A DNA stretch of 64,000 nucleotides from Selenomonas sp. (GCA_022482925.1 JAKVOG010000013.1:1-64000); one strand, 5' to 3'. Counted from the first letter of the stretch, positions 47,334 to 55,695 are shown. A program made the numbers and translations. The notes: generated by a model from the letters alone, not told the origin.

Positions 47334-48950
47334 TCATAGCGCTCTCCATTCCGAACGGAACGCGCACACCTCCCCAGGCATCAACCGGATCCATATCCGC
47401 TCCGCCTGTCTCTCTATCCGGCAGCCAGGGCCTCTATATATCGGCTCGACCGCCATCCCGTTGCATGGCATCAGTACGATCTGCTCCGCCTGCGTGACAT
47501 TGAGCGCCGTATACACGCAATCATCCACACAGCCGAACCGGTTGACCCAAACACTTTCCGTTGATCCCTCCGACAAGGGCCTCGTCTCCTCAGCCTCAAA
47601 GTAGGCCTCATAGCCTTTCAAGACCTGATATTGGGCCTTTATCCGCTCCAGGATCTCGGATGGGTACCACTCCTGATCCCTCAGGTCATTATCCAGCCAA
47701 AGCCCCTCGCCATTGAAGAAAGCCTGATTGACCGCCTGGGGGGCATTCCCCAACGGATAATCACAGTTCACCATACGGAAACACTTCATCTCCGGTAAAG
47801 CAAAACGGTAGATATCCAAAGCTGACGCCGTATCGTTCAGGACTCCGTCAAAATCGACGGCCATCCGGTCTACCATCGGGAACTCACTCATGGCCAGGCT
47901 GCCAGGTACCGCTGCCAGGCAGTGGGCAGTGTACCAGCACTCCGTCGCCAACTGTCGGAACTGCGGATGTCCATGCTGGCTGTCATGGCAGGTATACTGT
48001 GTGCCATTACCGATCTCATCGAAATAAACACCATCTGCCTGCAAGCCCTTCACGGCCTCTTTCACATAAGCATCTGATTCCCGCTGCCATTCCTTGTCAG
48101 ACAGGCAGGGATGCCAGTCTTCGATTCTCCAGTTATGGAATGTTCTCCCCGACGCATTCTTGATAGCCAGTTTCTCCCCATACCTACAGGCCAGATCACT
48201 ATTGCCATCCAGCAGATACGGATCAAAATAGGCAAACAGCAGCGCCCCATGCTCTCGCAGTTTCCCGGCCTGGGACAGATAACCATCCAGATCCGAAAAA
48301 CCCGCTAAGGGACTCCGATTACCGCATCTTATCTGACCTTCCGTCTGGAACGCATGGTCAAAAAGAAGCAACGTATCCACTCCGGCCAGTTGCTGGTCCT
48401 CCTGCCATTGCTGCAGCAGCCGACAGCTCCCATCATCTGTGAATACATGGTGACGGCACAGCTCCTGATGGAAGAAATAACGCTTGATATGGAAATGCCC
48501 CTTCAAAGCCCGGCTCCTGATCCTGGGCAGATGCTCCCGGCACCACGCCCGATAAAGGCACAGACCATCATGCCAGTCTGGCTGATGCCTATAAACCCTG
48601 ATACGCGCCTCCTCTACCTCGGGACCATAAGTCAGCTCCAACCGCATACCAGTCTCATCTTTATAGAAACCAATATGTTGAAAGTCCGTTTCCAGCACGA
48701 ATGTATACCCATATGACTGATAAACGAACGTCATGAATGACAGTGGGAAGAAATAGCCCCGCTCCGCCTTGAACCTGGCCGCTTCATGCGACAGCACAAA
48801 TTCCCGGCCCGGCCAGCAGTAGGCCGCCAGCTTATCCTCTACGGACAGGTCAATAGACAACCTGCCCTCTCCTCCCGGTGTCAGTGGCACCTGCCACAGT
48901 TCCTCTTCCTCCCCCGGAAGCCCCCGAAACGATCGTTTCACCAGACTCAT
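47334..48950 (-). CDS. Glycoside-hydrolase-like protein (DUF6259-type)
   Basis: 538-residue cytoplasmic protein (no signal peptide) resembling TIM-barrel glycosidases of the DUF6259 sort: an N-terminal beta-rich domain (GYFFPLSFMTFVYQSYGYTF), then a barrel with DTLLLFDHAFQTEGQIRCG, ALLFAYFDPYLLDGNS, LQADGVYFDEIGNGTQYTCH (likely catalytic Asp/Glu) and MSEFPMVDRMAVDFDGVLND. A small C-terminal beta domain follows. Its start is 2 bp past the stop of the upstream glycosyltransferase, so it is coupled. Substrate unknown. Confidence 0.65.
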   Translation of the reverse strand: MSLVKRSFRGLPGEEEELWQVPLTPGGEGRLSIDLSVEDKLAAYCWPGREFVLSHEAARFKAERGYFFPLSFMTFVYQSYGYTFVLETDFQHIGFYKDETGMRLELTYGPEVEEARIRVYRHQPDWHDGLCLYRAWCREHLPRIRSRALKGHFHIKRYFFHQELCRHHVFTDDGSCRLLQQWQEDQQLAGVDTLLLFDHAFQTEGQIRCGNRSPLAGFSDLDGYLSQAGKLREHGALLFAYFDPYLLDGNSDLACRYGEKLAIKNASGRTFHNWRIEDWHPCLSDKEWQRESDAYVKEAVKGLQADGVYFDEIGNGTQYTCHDSQHGHPQFRQLATECWYTAHCLAAVPGSLAMSEFPMVDRMAVDFDGVLNDTASALDIYRFALPEMKCFRMVNCDYPLGNAPQAVNQAFFNGEGLWLDNDLRDQEWYPSEILERIKAQYQVLKGYEAYFEAEETRPLSEGSTESVWVNRFGCVDDCVYTALNVTQAEQIVLMPCNGMAVEPIYRGPGCRIERQAERIWIRLMPGEVCAFRSEWRAL

Positions 48951-48951
48951 C

Positions 48952-49957
48952 TCACAGTCCCCCTTTCAAAAATGCCTTTATGGTCTGCCCGGCCTGCTGA
49001 TTGTTCTCCTCAATCAGGCACCTGGCTCCGGCCAACGCTGCCCCAACATGATCCAGATATGTCTCCGGCACTAAGATCTGACGGAGCTTAGCCGCAATAT
49101 CCTGTACGTCACTATAATCAGCCTGCAAGACCGCAAACGGAATCGAAGACGATCCCACCACCGGTATTCCCCGAGCCATATGCTCAAGCGCCACATAGGA
49201 TAAAGTCTCCGACAGGGAAACCTGCAGCAGCACCGAAATGCCATCCAGTGACTGATAGAACTCCCGATTCTTCATCTGAGGATGGACTACGGTCGGCACA
49301 CCTGCCATTTCTGTCATGGTCATCACTGCCTGATACAGGGGATTACGTTCTTCCCCATGCGAAAAATGCAGTTCCAACGGTGTATCCTGAGCACATATGC
49401 AAGCAGCAGCCACCTGTACTGGCAGGTTCTTCAACGGTCTGTAAGCGCTGAACAGACTGATCTGACGCCTGCCGGCCTGCAGCCTGATCCTGCCCTGTTC
49501 CTCAGCCTCAGCCTCCGTCAGCATCTCATAACTGAACGTATTCGGCAGGTATACGAACCGGCCGGCCTGAATCGCATTCATGGCCACCACCTCCCGGAAT
49601 GAAGGACAGGAAATCAACAACCGATCCTGATAACGGCGGCCCAGGCGAAACAATCGCAACAGCATTCCCTCCTCCGCCTGCAGATTGCAAAGCGTGGAAT
49701 GTATGGAAAGCATAACGGTCTTGCCAGTCTGCATCACCTGATCAAATGCCTCATCCGAAAAAGACGGCACATGGATATCCAGATAACGGGCCGAAGACTC
49801 TCTGGCCAACCGGACCAGCTCCTCATCCGATCCAAACTCTGCATACTCCGATGCTACCCCCCTGCGCAGCAAGTGTCTGGCGCAGATGCCGGATAGAAAC
49901 GACCACCCCCGAATCAAAACCTACTTTACGCGTAAGAAAAGCTATTGCTGTCATCAT
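48952..49957 (-). CDS. GT4-like glycosyltransferase (one frameshift near the N-terminus as assembled)
   Basis: From the ATG at 49957 (overlapping the PP-loop gene stop as ATGATGA) the frame reads TAIAFLTRKVGFDSG, then shifts at a run of five G (49906-49910); with four G it continues WSFLSGICARHLLRRGVASE. The main part shows GT-B features: VMLSIHSTLCN, FVYLPNTFSYEML, RQISLFSAYRPLKNLPV and the donor-site region VSLSETLSYVALEHMARGIP followed by VVGSSSIPFA. About 334 residues after repair. The five-G run could be a phase-variable site or an error. Confidence 0.7.
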
Positions 49958-51165
49958 GCCATCCCCCATTCAAACATCTCCTCTGCTGCATCGCTGTCCG
50001 CTCCTGATGCCTCATCCATATCCAGCTGCAGATACGGACTGCTGCGATAGAAGCTGCGCAGATCCGGTAAGCTCTCCTCCAGGCCATGCCGGCAAAGGAA
50101 CTTACTCATCCTGGAATAACTGTGCTCCAGATCATACCGGACCACGCTCAGTTGCCGACGGGCCTCCTCCAGATCCATCAATCCATGCCTGACCATGGCC
50201 GACAGCTTGAAATCCGTTTCCGTAAAGCCTAGCAGACCATAGTAAAACACATCCTTTACCGCCTCGATTTCGCAATCGAAGTGCCAGCTTCTCTCGGGAC
50301 GCTGCCATCCAAAGCGGCGAACCACCTCGGCTTCGACCTTCTCCGGGTCGTTCGGCAGATAATTATCCAGATCGAACAGCTGATATTCCTTGATCCTTTC
50401 CTTGAGCCCGCCACAGTCATCCTGCCGGTTGCTCTTGTACTTGAGCCCGTTGTCACGAATGATATACTTCATATTATCCCCATAGTCATACTCAGGGTGC
50501 TCAGACATCAGCTGACGGAAACCGGCATCAAGGTCTCCTCTGCCACGGCGTTCCAGCAGTTCCTCCTTGAAGGGAGCCAGTTCCAGATAGGAAGCCGCAC
50601 TGACATATTTGCGAATGCCCGCTCTGACACCAGCTGCGTACAGCTCCCGCGTGATACCATAGCGGCAGCCGGCACACAACACCACCCGTACCAGGGCCGG
50701 ATCCGGTTTCCTGAGCAGCAGCGACAGATTCTGACGGAACCTGCCCAGCATCCTGGTCTCTTCCACCTTGATCAGCTTCACCCCCAGCAGCTCTACCGCC
50801 CGATCCAGATCAGCCTCAGCCAACGGATGAGTCAGGCCCTGCTTGCGATGCGTCAATGCTACGACCCGTTCCTTGCCGAACATATCCACCATTGTGGCCA
50901 GTGCATGGATGCTGTCCTTGCCGCCCGAGGTCGTCACCCCAATGCGTTCCCCCGGCTGCAGATCGACATCCTGCCGGAGAGCCTTCAGACCTTTAAACAT
51001 CGGCTGCTGAAAGTCTTCGCAAGCCTCGCAAACCTCGCTGGTAAAGTCCTTGAAATCCCTGAGATACCGATGGCTCATCCCACAATGGCTGCAGTGTCCC
51101 TCCTCGCACCCTGACTTTCCCTGTTTCTCTCCTATAAAAAACTCACTATACATACGTCTCTGCAT
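49954..51165 (-). CDS. PP-loop ATP pyrophosphatase-type protein
   Basis: N-type ATP-pyrophosphatase fold. An N-terminal zinc-ribbon-like segment (CEEGHCSHCGMSH and SEVCEACEDF), then the PP-loop GVTTSGGKDSIHALATM, VVALTHRKQGL and a CxxC motif VLCAGCRYG. The layout recalls tRNA thiolases (TtcA) and N-acetyl-sugar amidotransferases (WbpG/PseA-like). With a glycosyltransferase and a glycosidase-like protein downstream in the same operon, sugar amidation is one possibility (inference). GGAGG sits 9 nt before the ATG at 51165. 403 residues. Confidence 0.7.
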   Translation of the reverse strand: MQRRMYSEFFIGEKQGKSGCEEGHCSHCGMSHRYLRDFKDFTSEVCEACEDFQQPMFKGLKALRQDVDLQPGERIGVTTSGGKDSIHALATMVDMFGKERVVALTHRKQGLTHPLAEADLDRAVELLGVKLIKVEETRMLGRFRQNLSLLLRKPDPALVRVVLCAGCRYGITRELYAAGVRAGIRKYVSAASYLELAPFKEELLERRGRGDLDAGFRQLMSEHPEYDYGDNMKYIIRDNGLKYKSNRQDDCGGLKERIKEYQLFDLDNYLPNDPEKVEAEVVRRFGWQRPERSWHFDCEIEAVKDVFYYGLLGFTETDFKLSAMVRHGLMDLEEARRQLSVVRYDLEHSYSRMSKFLCRHGLEESLPDLRSFYRSSPYLQLDMDEASGADSDAAEEMFEWGMA

Positions 51166-51243
51166 ACTTATCATCCTCCATTATCCCACTAAACTCAAAA
51201 CACATTTACCTGATTTCCATCTCTTGTTTCTTTCAACAAGTTC

Positions 51244-51289
51244 ATTATAGCGAGAACGCTCAGCCAGTTCCTGCCCGTTTTCCTGTGAA
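51244..51289 (-). promoter_or_regulatory. Box promoter of the PP-loop/glycosyltransferase/glycosidase operon
   Basis: TTCACAGGAAAACGG (51275-51289), 25 bp, TATAAT (51244-51249) on the minus strand. Almost identical to the promoter at 52052-52097 over more than 60 bp. Confidence 0.8.
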
Positions 51290-51302
51290 CTTATCCGCAC
51301 AC

Positions 51303-51346
51303 AAAAAAGGCCGCTGTCTCATGATAAAGATCATAAGACAGCGGCC
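51303..51346 (-). terminator. Terminator after cas2
   Basis: Stem GGCCGCTGTCT (51309-51319) / AGACAGCGGCC (51336-51346) with inner ATGAT/ATCAT, then TTTTTTG on the minus strand. The same hairpin occurs at 52111 and 54406. Confidence 0.9.
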
Positions 51347-51390
51347 TTTCGACTAGCGATATTGAACGAACCGGATGACTGCTGAACGCT

Positions 51391-51666
51391 TTAGGCTATT
51401 ATGCACTCCCTTTCTTCTTCCAGCGCTTCACCACTCTGCCAAAGCTTTGCCACGCATGCATTACACATAGGAACGACCAGCAGCAAGGTATGCTCAGAAG
51501 CAGCCGTAAGTTCCAGCAGACGTTCCCGTATCTGCCCGGCCTGCCCCTCGCTGCCCTGAAACATGAAGATGCTGTATTGCTGTCGATGCGCGATGGACTC
51601 CAGATATTTCGCCACCTGGCGGCGATGGTAGTCCTCGGCGATATCATAGCAAATCAGATACTGCAT
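51391..51666 (-). CDS. cas2: CRISPR adaptation endoribonuclease-like protein Cas2
   Basis: Small ferredoxin-fold partner of Cas1 in spacer integration. Starts MQYLICYDIAEDYHRRQVAK with the conserved Asp at the end of strand 1, then YLESIAHRQQYSIFMFQGSE and HTLLLVVPMCNACVAKLW. 91 residues. GGGAGGG precedes the ATG at 51666. Separated from cas1 by an unknown 104-codon gene and the array, rather than being adjacent. Confidence 0.93.
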   Translation of the reverse strand: MQYLICYDIAEDYHRRQVAKYLESIAHRQQYSIFMFQGSEGQAGQIRERLLELTAASEHTLLLVVPMCNACVAKLWQSGEALEEERECIIA

Positions 51667-51684
51667 ATGCATCCCTCCCTGCCC

Positions 51685-51999
51685 TCAATAACACTCGCTC
51701 AGAATCTGCCGGGCTTTGTCCGCGAATGCCTTCCGCTTCTCCTCTGTGAACTGCCTGGTTGACTTCTCCGCCGCCCCGACCTCACGGATCTGCAGATTAT
51801 GACACTTCGTATGATATGGCACCGTGACTCCTTTTCCTTCATGGAAATCGCACCAGTGCGTCCAGCCAAAATGGTCCTGTATCTGCACGATGACCTCATA
51901 CCAGGCAACACGAGGAGTGGGCCTGCTGGCTTCCGCCGTCACGATATAGCGCTTATCGGCATAGGTAAATGGCTGCTCCAGATAATAATAAGCCGACAT
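51685..51999 (-). CDS. ORF104, unknown protein between the CRISPR array and cas2
   Basis: 104 residues, start preceded by AGGAGGAGATTC. Tyr/Trp/His-rich: SAYYYLEQPFTYADKRYIVT, VAWYEVIVQIQDHFGWTHWC and a basic C-terminal helix (KRKAFADKARQILSECY). It has its own box promoter and is 18 bp ahead of cas2, so the two are an operon. I recognise no family. Position argues for a role in adaptation or its control, which is inference only. Confidence 0.65.
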   Translation of the reverse strand: MSAYYYLEQPFTYADKRYIVTAEASRPTPRVAWYEVIVQIQDHFGWTHWCDFHEGKGVTVPYHTKCHNLQIREVGAAEKSTRQFTEEKRKAFADKARQILSECY

Positions 52000-52051
52000 A
52001 TGAATCTCCTCCTATCCTTGATTCCCATCACTTGTTTCTTTCAATGAGTTC

Positions 52052-52097
52052 ATTATAGCGAGAACGCTCAGCCAGTTCCTGCCCGTTTTCCTGTGAA
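52052..52097 (-). promoter_or_regulatory. Box promoter of ORF104-cas2
   Basis: TTCACAGGAAAACGG (52083-52097), 25 bp, TATAAT (52052-52057) on the minus strand. Confidence 0.8.
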
Positions 52098-52110
52098 CTT
52101 TTCCACATAC

Positions 52111-52154
52111 AAAAAAGACCGCTGTCTCATGACAAAAATCATAAGACAGCGGCC
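52111..52154 (-). terminator. Terminator of the CRISPR array transcript
   Basis: Stem GACCGCTGTCT (52117-52127) / AGACAGCGGCC (52144-52154), then TTTTTTG on the minus strand, directly past the degenerate last repeat. Nearly identical to the cas2 terminator. Confidence 0.85.
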
Positions 52155-52164
52155 CTTCAGCTGC

Positions 52165-52990
52165 TCAAAATACCGCAAGCGGTAATAGCCCTGTTGCAAC
52201 TGATATACCCGTTAAAGTTCGTTGTTAATCCTATCCGTTTCAATACCGCAAGCGGTAATAGCCCTGTTGCAACTATTATTTATGGATTCAATATGATTGG
52301 TGGTGTTGTTTCAATACCGCAAGCGGTAATAGCCCTGTTGCAACAATGACGTGGAAAACTGCCGTCTTAGGACTGCGGTTTCAATACCGCAAGCGGTAAT
52401 AGCCCTGTTGCAACGACGGAATGCCTCCAAATAAGACTTCGGAAAGGTGTTTCAATACCGCAAGCGGTAATAGCCCTGTTGCAACGGGAGAAGTTTCTGT
52501 TTATCAAAAATAAACATGGCGGTTTCAATACCGCAAGCGGTAATAGCCCTGTTGCAACCAGAGAGTCGATGCACCGTCGTGCATAAACCAGACCGTTTCA
52601 ATACCGCAAGCGGTAATAGCCCTGTTGCAACGAGAGACCCAGAGGTTGAGCTGAAAAGGCTCAATCGTTTCAATACCGCAAGCGGTAATAGCCCTGTTGC
52701 AACCGGAGAAGCATTTGACAGAAGGGAAAGGACACCTTGTTTCAATACCGCAAGCGGTAATAGCCCTGTTGCAACTGAAAAAATATTTAATGAAAACGAG
52801 GGACTTAATGTTTCAATACCGCAAGCGGTAATAGCCCTGTTGCAACTCTGGATTTGTTGCGTATATTGTTCTCCCATAATGTTTCAATACCGCAAGCGGT
52901 AATAGCCCTGTTGCAACTTTTTACCCAAATTTTTAGAGAAAATGAGGGACTTAGTTTCAATACCGCAAGCGGTAATAGCCCTGTTGCAAC
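52165..52990 (-). CRISPR. CRISPR array, 12 repeats and 11 spacers
   Basis: Eleven identical 37-bp repeats (GTTTCAATACCGC...CTGTTGCAAC on the plus strand, with palindrome TACCGCAAGCGGTA) begin at 52237, 52308, 52378, 52449, 52522, 52595, 52667, 52739, 52810, 52881 and 52954; a twelfth at 52165-52200 has a degenerate outer end. Spacers are 33-36 bp. On the minus strand the repeat ends ATTGAAAC, the usual 5' handle of type I-B/III crRNAs, and the degenerate repeat is at the left, so transcription runs leftwards from a leader at 52991-53240. Cas6 would cut at the base of the TACCGC stem. Confidence 0.98.
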
Positions 52991-53240
52991 TCTGTGCCCT
53001 GCAGCCCAGCAGTGGCGCGGCTTCAAACGGGAATTTTGAAAACCTCTCTGGTCCAGGACCAAATCAGCTGCTTTCCGGCCTCGTTTTCGACAGTGACGCT
53101 CTGGACCAATCGTCTGAAACGCTTATCCGACAAGGCTTTCCGGCTTTTGGGCTTTCCCCTGAAAACCTCCCCCAGTTTTGACCGGTCCAAGAGGTTTTCA
53201 CTGGCTATAGTATATCGCGTATTCCCCTTTCCTGTCAAAT
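52991..53240 (-). promoter_or_regulatory. CRISPR leader and array promoter
   Basis: On the minus strand TTGACA (53233-53238), 18 bp, TATACT (53209-53214), then about 210 bp to the first repeat. The leader holds repeated GAAAACCTC motifs: at 53037 and 53161 in one orientation and at about 53191 inverted, plus the palindrome GGTCCAGGACC (53048-53058), candidates for adaptation-complex or regulator sites. The TTGACAGGAAAGGGG at the -35 resembles the box of the cas gene promoters. Confidence 0.75.
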
Positions 53241-53268
53241 AAAAACAGGCAGCAAACTGCTGCCTGGT
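53241..53268 (-). terminator. Terminator after cas1
   Basis: Stem CAGGCAGC (53246-53253) / GCTGCCTG (53259-53266), then TTTTTATTT on the minus strand; it separates cas1 from the array promoter. Confidence 0.85.
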
Positions 53269-53274
53269 CTGGTT

Positions 53275-54252
53275 CTAACTAACACGTTTATTCTCTTTTC
53301 GCTGGAATACCCGATCGGCAAAGAACAGAATCTCACTACGTATCTTTTCCCGCGGGGTCTGGCCTGCGTACTCCTGCACTGGCTTTTCCATATACTTCTC
53401 ATAATGGGTCAGCCATACCTTGCGGGCCGCATCATTCATTCGGCAGCCATGGTCCTCTATTACGAAATCCTCCGGCGAGAATGCACCATAATTCAGCAGC
53501 TTCAGCACCAGACGATCCGTGACCTTCGCCCGGAACAACTCCATGAGGTCATACACCAGGCTGTCCTTACGTCCATTATTGCTATGGAAGAAACCGATTC
53601 GGCAGTCCAGCCCGGAACCCGCAATTACCCGCCGCACCTCCCGTTCCAGGAACGCATAGCCAAAGTTCAGCAGTGCATTCACCGGATCAACAGCTGGGCG
53701 CCGGTTGCGGCCTTGCCAATGCCAGAGATTCCGGTCCAGGATATCCGGGAACGCACGAAAATACTTCCTTGAAGCCAATCCTTCCAGTCCGCGCAGTTCA
53801 TCCAGTTCCTTCAGCTGTCTGGCTTTAGACATATAGACACCCAGATCATCCGATGCAGCAGCCAGAATCCCTTCCTTATGCGTACGCCCATAGCTCAGCA
53901 ACAGCTCCCTCTGTCGCATGATTTTCGTCTGAACCAGTTCCTGTACCATTTTGAGCTGTTTATCAGGATCTGAAAAATACTTTTTCTGCCGCAGGATCCG
54001 CTGGATCGAGACTTGCTCGCCTCCAAGTGTCCCCAACAGATTGCCATGTCCATCCAGATACGAAATCTGCACCTCATGTTCAAGCAGGGCATACAGGACT
54101 GGCATCGTGAGCTGTGCCCGACGCTCCACGACAACATGGTCGATGTCAACCAACGGAATGCTTTCCTTCTTTTCCCCATCCATGCGGAGCAGAAGCCGTC
54201 CATGGTCTTTCTCCGCCTTCGTTTTCTCTGAGAGTAAATAAATCACACACAT
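53275..54252 (-). CDS. cas1: CRISPR integrase Cas1
   Basis: Spacer integrase. VCVIYLLSEKTKAEK-type N-terminal beta domain (LLRMDGEKKESIPLVDIDHV), then the catalytic alpha domain: LEGLASRKYFRAFPD (metal Glu), VDPVNALLNFGYAFLEREV, and GFFHSNNGRKDSLVYDLMEL followed by FRAKVTDR (metal His and Asp/Glu). 325 residues, full length, no fusion to reverse transcriptase or Cas6. GGGAGGAATCGTT sets the start at 54252. Box promoter upstream, terminator downstream. Confidence 0.95.
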   Translation of the reverse strand: MCVIYLLSEKTKAEKDHGRLLLRMDGEKKESIPLVDIDHVVVERRAQLTMPVLYALLEHEVQISYLDGHGNLLGTLGGEQVSIQRILRQKKYFSDPDKQLKMVQELVQTKIMRQRELLLSYGRTHKEGILAAASDDLGVYMSKARQLKELDELRGLEGLASRKYFRAFPDILDRNLWHWQGRNRRPAVDPVNALLNFGYAFLEREVRRVIAGSGLDCRIGFFHSNNGRKDSLVYDLMELFRAKVTDRLVLKLLNYGAFSPEDFVIEDHGCRMNDAARKVWLTHYEKYMEKPVQEYAGQTPREKIRSEILFFADRVFQRKENKRVS

Positions 54253-54342
54253 AACGATTCCTCCCCAAACGATCAAACCGTACCTTCCCAGCCTATACCT
54301 CTACGCATTCCCTGCAACAGGTCACTTTGTTTCGATACGATA

Positions 54343-54389
54343 AGTATACCAGATCCCCCCGCTGATCCTCCTGTCCGTTTTCCTGTGAA
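54343..54389 (-). promoter_or_regulatory. Box promoter of cas1
   Basis: TTCACAGGAAAACGG (54375-54389), 26 bp, TATACT (54343-54348) on the minus strand; one base longer spacing than the other five copies. The sequence after the -10 (TTATCGTATCGAAAC) is shared with the promoter at 57276-57321. Confidence 0.75.
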
Positions 54390-54405
54390 CTTATCCCTAT
54401 ACGCC

Positions 54406-54447
54406 AAAAAGCCGCTGTCCCATGATAAAAATCATAAGACAGCGGCC
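54406..54447 (-). terminator. Terminator after metalloprotease 3
   Basis: Stem GCCGCTGTC (54411-54419) / GACAGCGGC (54438-54446) with inner ATGAT/ATCAT, then TTTTTGG on the minus strand. Third copy of this hairpin. Confidence 0.85.
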
Positions 54448-54480
54448 TTTCGACTGCAAGATACCGCTTTTCCTGCCCCT

Positions 54481-55695
54481 TCAGTGAGCGGCATTATCAA
54501 CCGCCATTCCTCCAACCTCACCGATCAGCCATTCCGAGCGGCCTATCGACCGTTTTCTGGCCTTCTTCATGTTATCGGTGCAGGCAACGTAGAATTCATC
54601 CAATGCCTTGAACTGCCCATGATGAAGCAAATCTATCATATGGGTCAGCCTTGCCTCAGGGCCATATAGGGTTGCTAATACCCGGTAGCCGTTCGGGAGC
54701 GCTGCGGACTTGCAGATGAGCAGATAATCCCCCTCGAATCCCACCTCGTTCCGGAGATGATTCTGCGCAACGAAGATGTTCTCCGGCCTGAACGCATCCT
54801 TGGCAATACACTCGGCAATCTGCCCTGCCAGATACGCATCGTCGTTATGATACGTTGGATCTACATTATAAGCAGGGTTGCGCATGGTCTTAGCATCAAT
54901 GCCAGCTACAATCTGATAGGACTTGCCATTCGCGGCAACATACACCGAGTCATCACAAGCCTCCGCCGGATAATCGATAATTCCATTATATTTCCTCTTC
55001 CCGGAGTTCAGCAAGACCCGCCCTTTCGCTTTCTCTTCCATCTTCCTGAGATTCTTCACGATCTGCTTGGGACGATTGGCGCAACGGCTCACGGACATCG
55101 TATATACACCCCATCCGCCCTCTGGCAGAGTATCGGTCAATTCGACCGCCTCATCTTCCGCATCCTGCTCACGGCGAGAATCAGTCTTCCAGGCAAGCAA
55201 AGTGTAGAAGTCATCCCCTCTTATGCTATGACCTATCTCATGCGCTATCGTTTTTTCAAGAGACATGTAATCGAACTGGTCCATCGAATGGAAATCACGT
55301 GACTCTACATCACTTTTCATGGATTCTACGCCAAAATATAGATGGCCACTGCCTGTTGAGCATGCATTCCTATAATTATCGACAACAACTCCGGGGTGTA
55401 TCGTATCCTTATATCCATTCTCCCCCTTCAGTGGCTCGGCGGTGATCTTGAGACCATTGTATCGTGCAATCCGCTTCTGCAGGTCCAGCACGATTGGAGT
55501 AAGGACCTGCGCATCCTTTGAAGTCCCTTGTACCAGTGTCGTGATGCTTTCCAGTTCCTCTTTCCGCCTATTCTGTTCTGCATACCTTTCTCTGGTTGAA
55601 GCATGCAGCCCTGCCTCCGCGTTCGGCAGATCCGCTGAAAAAAACGTCACACAAACGAGTACCCCTAAAAAAACGGCAATCTTCTTATCCATCAT
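54481..55695 (-). CDS. Secreted M48-like zinc metalloprotease 3
   Basis: Signal peptide (KIAVFLGVLVCVTFFSADLP), then MSLEKTIAHEIGHSIRGDDF (HExxH) and a downstream acidic segment EQDAEDEAVELTDTLP as third ligand. Shorter and more divergent than the other two proteases, with the zinc motif earlier and GSGHLYFGVESMKSD in place of the PGG strand. 404 residues. No copy of the box is upstream; a TATAAT at 55750-55755 may serve as its own promoter. The C-terminal domain includes IFVAQNHLRNEVGFEGDYLL, similar in place to the other paralogues. Confidence 0.75.
   Translation of the reverse strand: MMDKKIAVFLGVLVCVTFFSADLPNAEAGLHASTRERYAEQNRRKEELESITTLVQGTSKDAQVLTPIVLDLQKRIARYNGLKITAEPLKGENGYKDTIHPGVVVDNYRNACSTGSGHLYFGVESMKSDVESRDFHSMDQFDYMSLEKTIAHEIGHSIRGDDFYTLLAWKTDSRREQDAEDEAVELTDTLPEGGWGVYTMSVSRCANRPKQIVKNLRKMEEKAKGRVLLNSGKRKYNGIIDYPAEACDDSVYVAANGKSYQIVAGIDAKTMRNPAYNVDPTYHNDDAYLAGQIAECIAKDAFRPENIFVAQNHLRNEVGFEGDYLLICKSAALPNGYRVLATLYGPEARLTHMIDLLHHGQFKALDEFYVACTDNMKKARKRSIGRSEWLIGEVGGMAVDNAAH

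Noticed and set aside
52452..53062. Open frames through the CRISPR array with repeating LLPLAVL or IPQAVIALLQ
   Set aside because: They are translations of the CRISPR repeat.
53023..53238. 71-codon open frame in the CRISPR leader (minus strand)
   Set aside because: It starts inside the promoter, has no ribosome site, and spans repeated leader motifs. Only a remote chance of a leader peptide.
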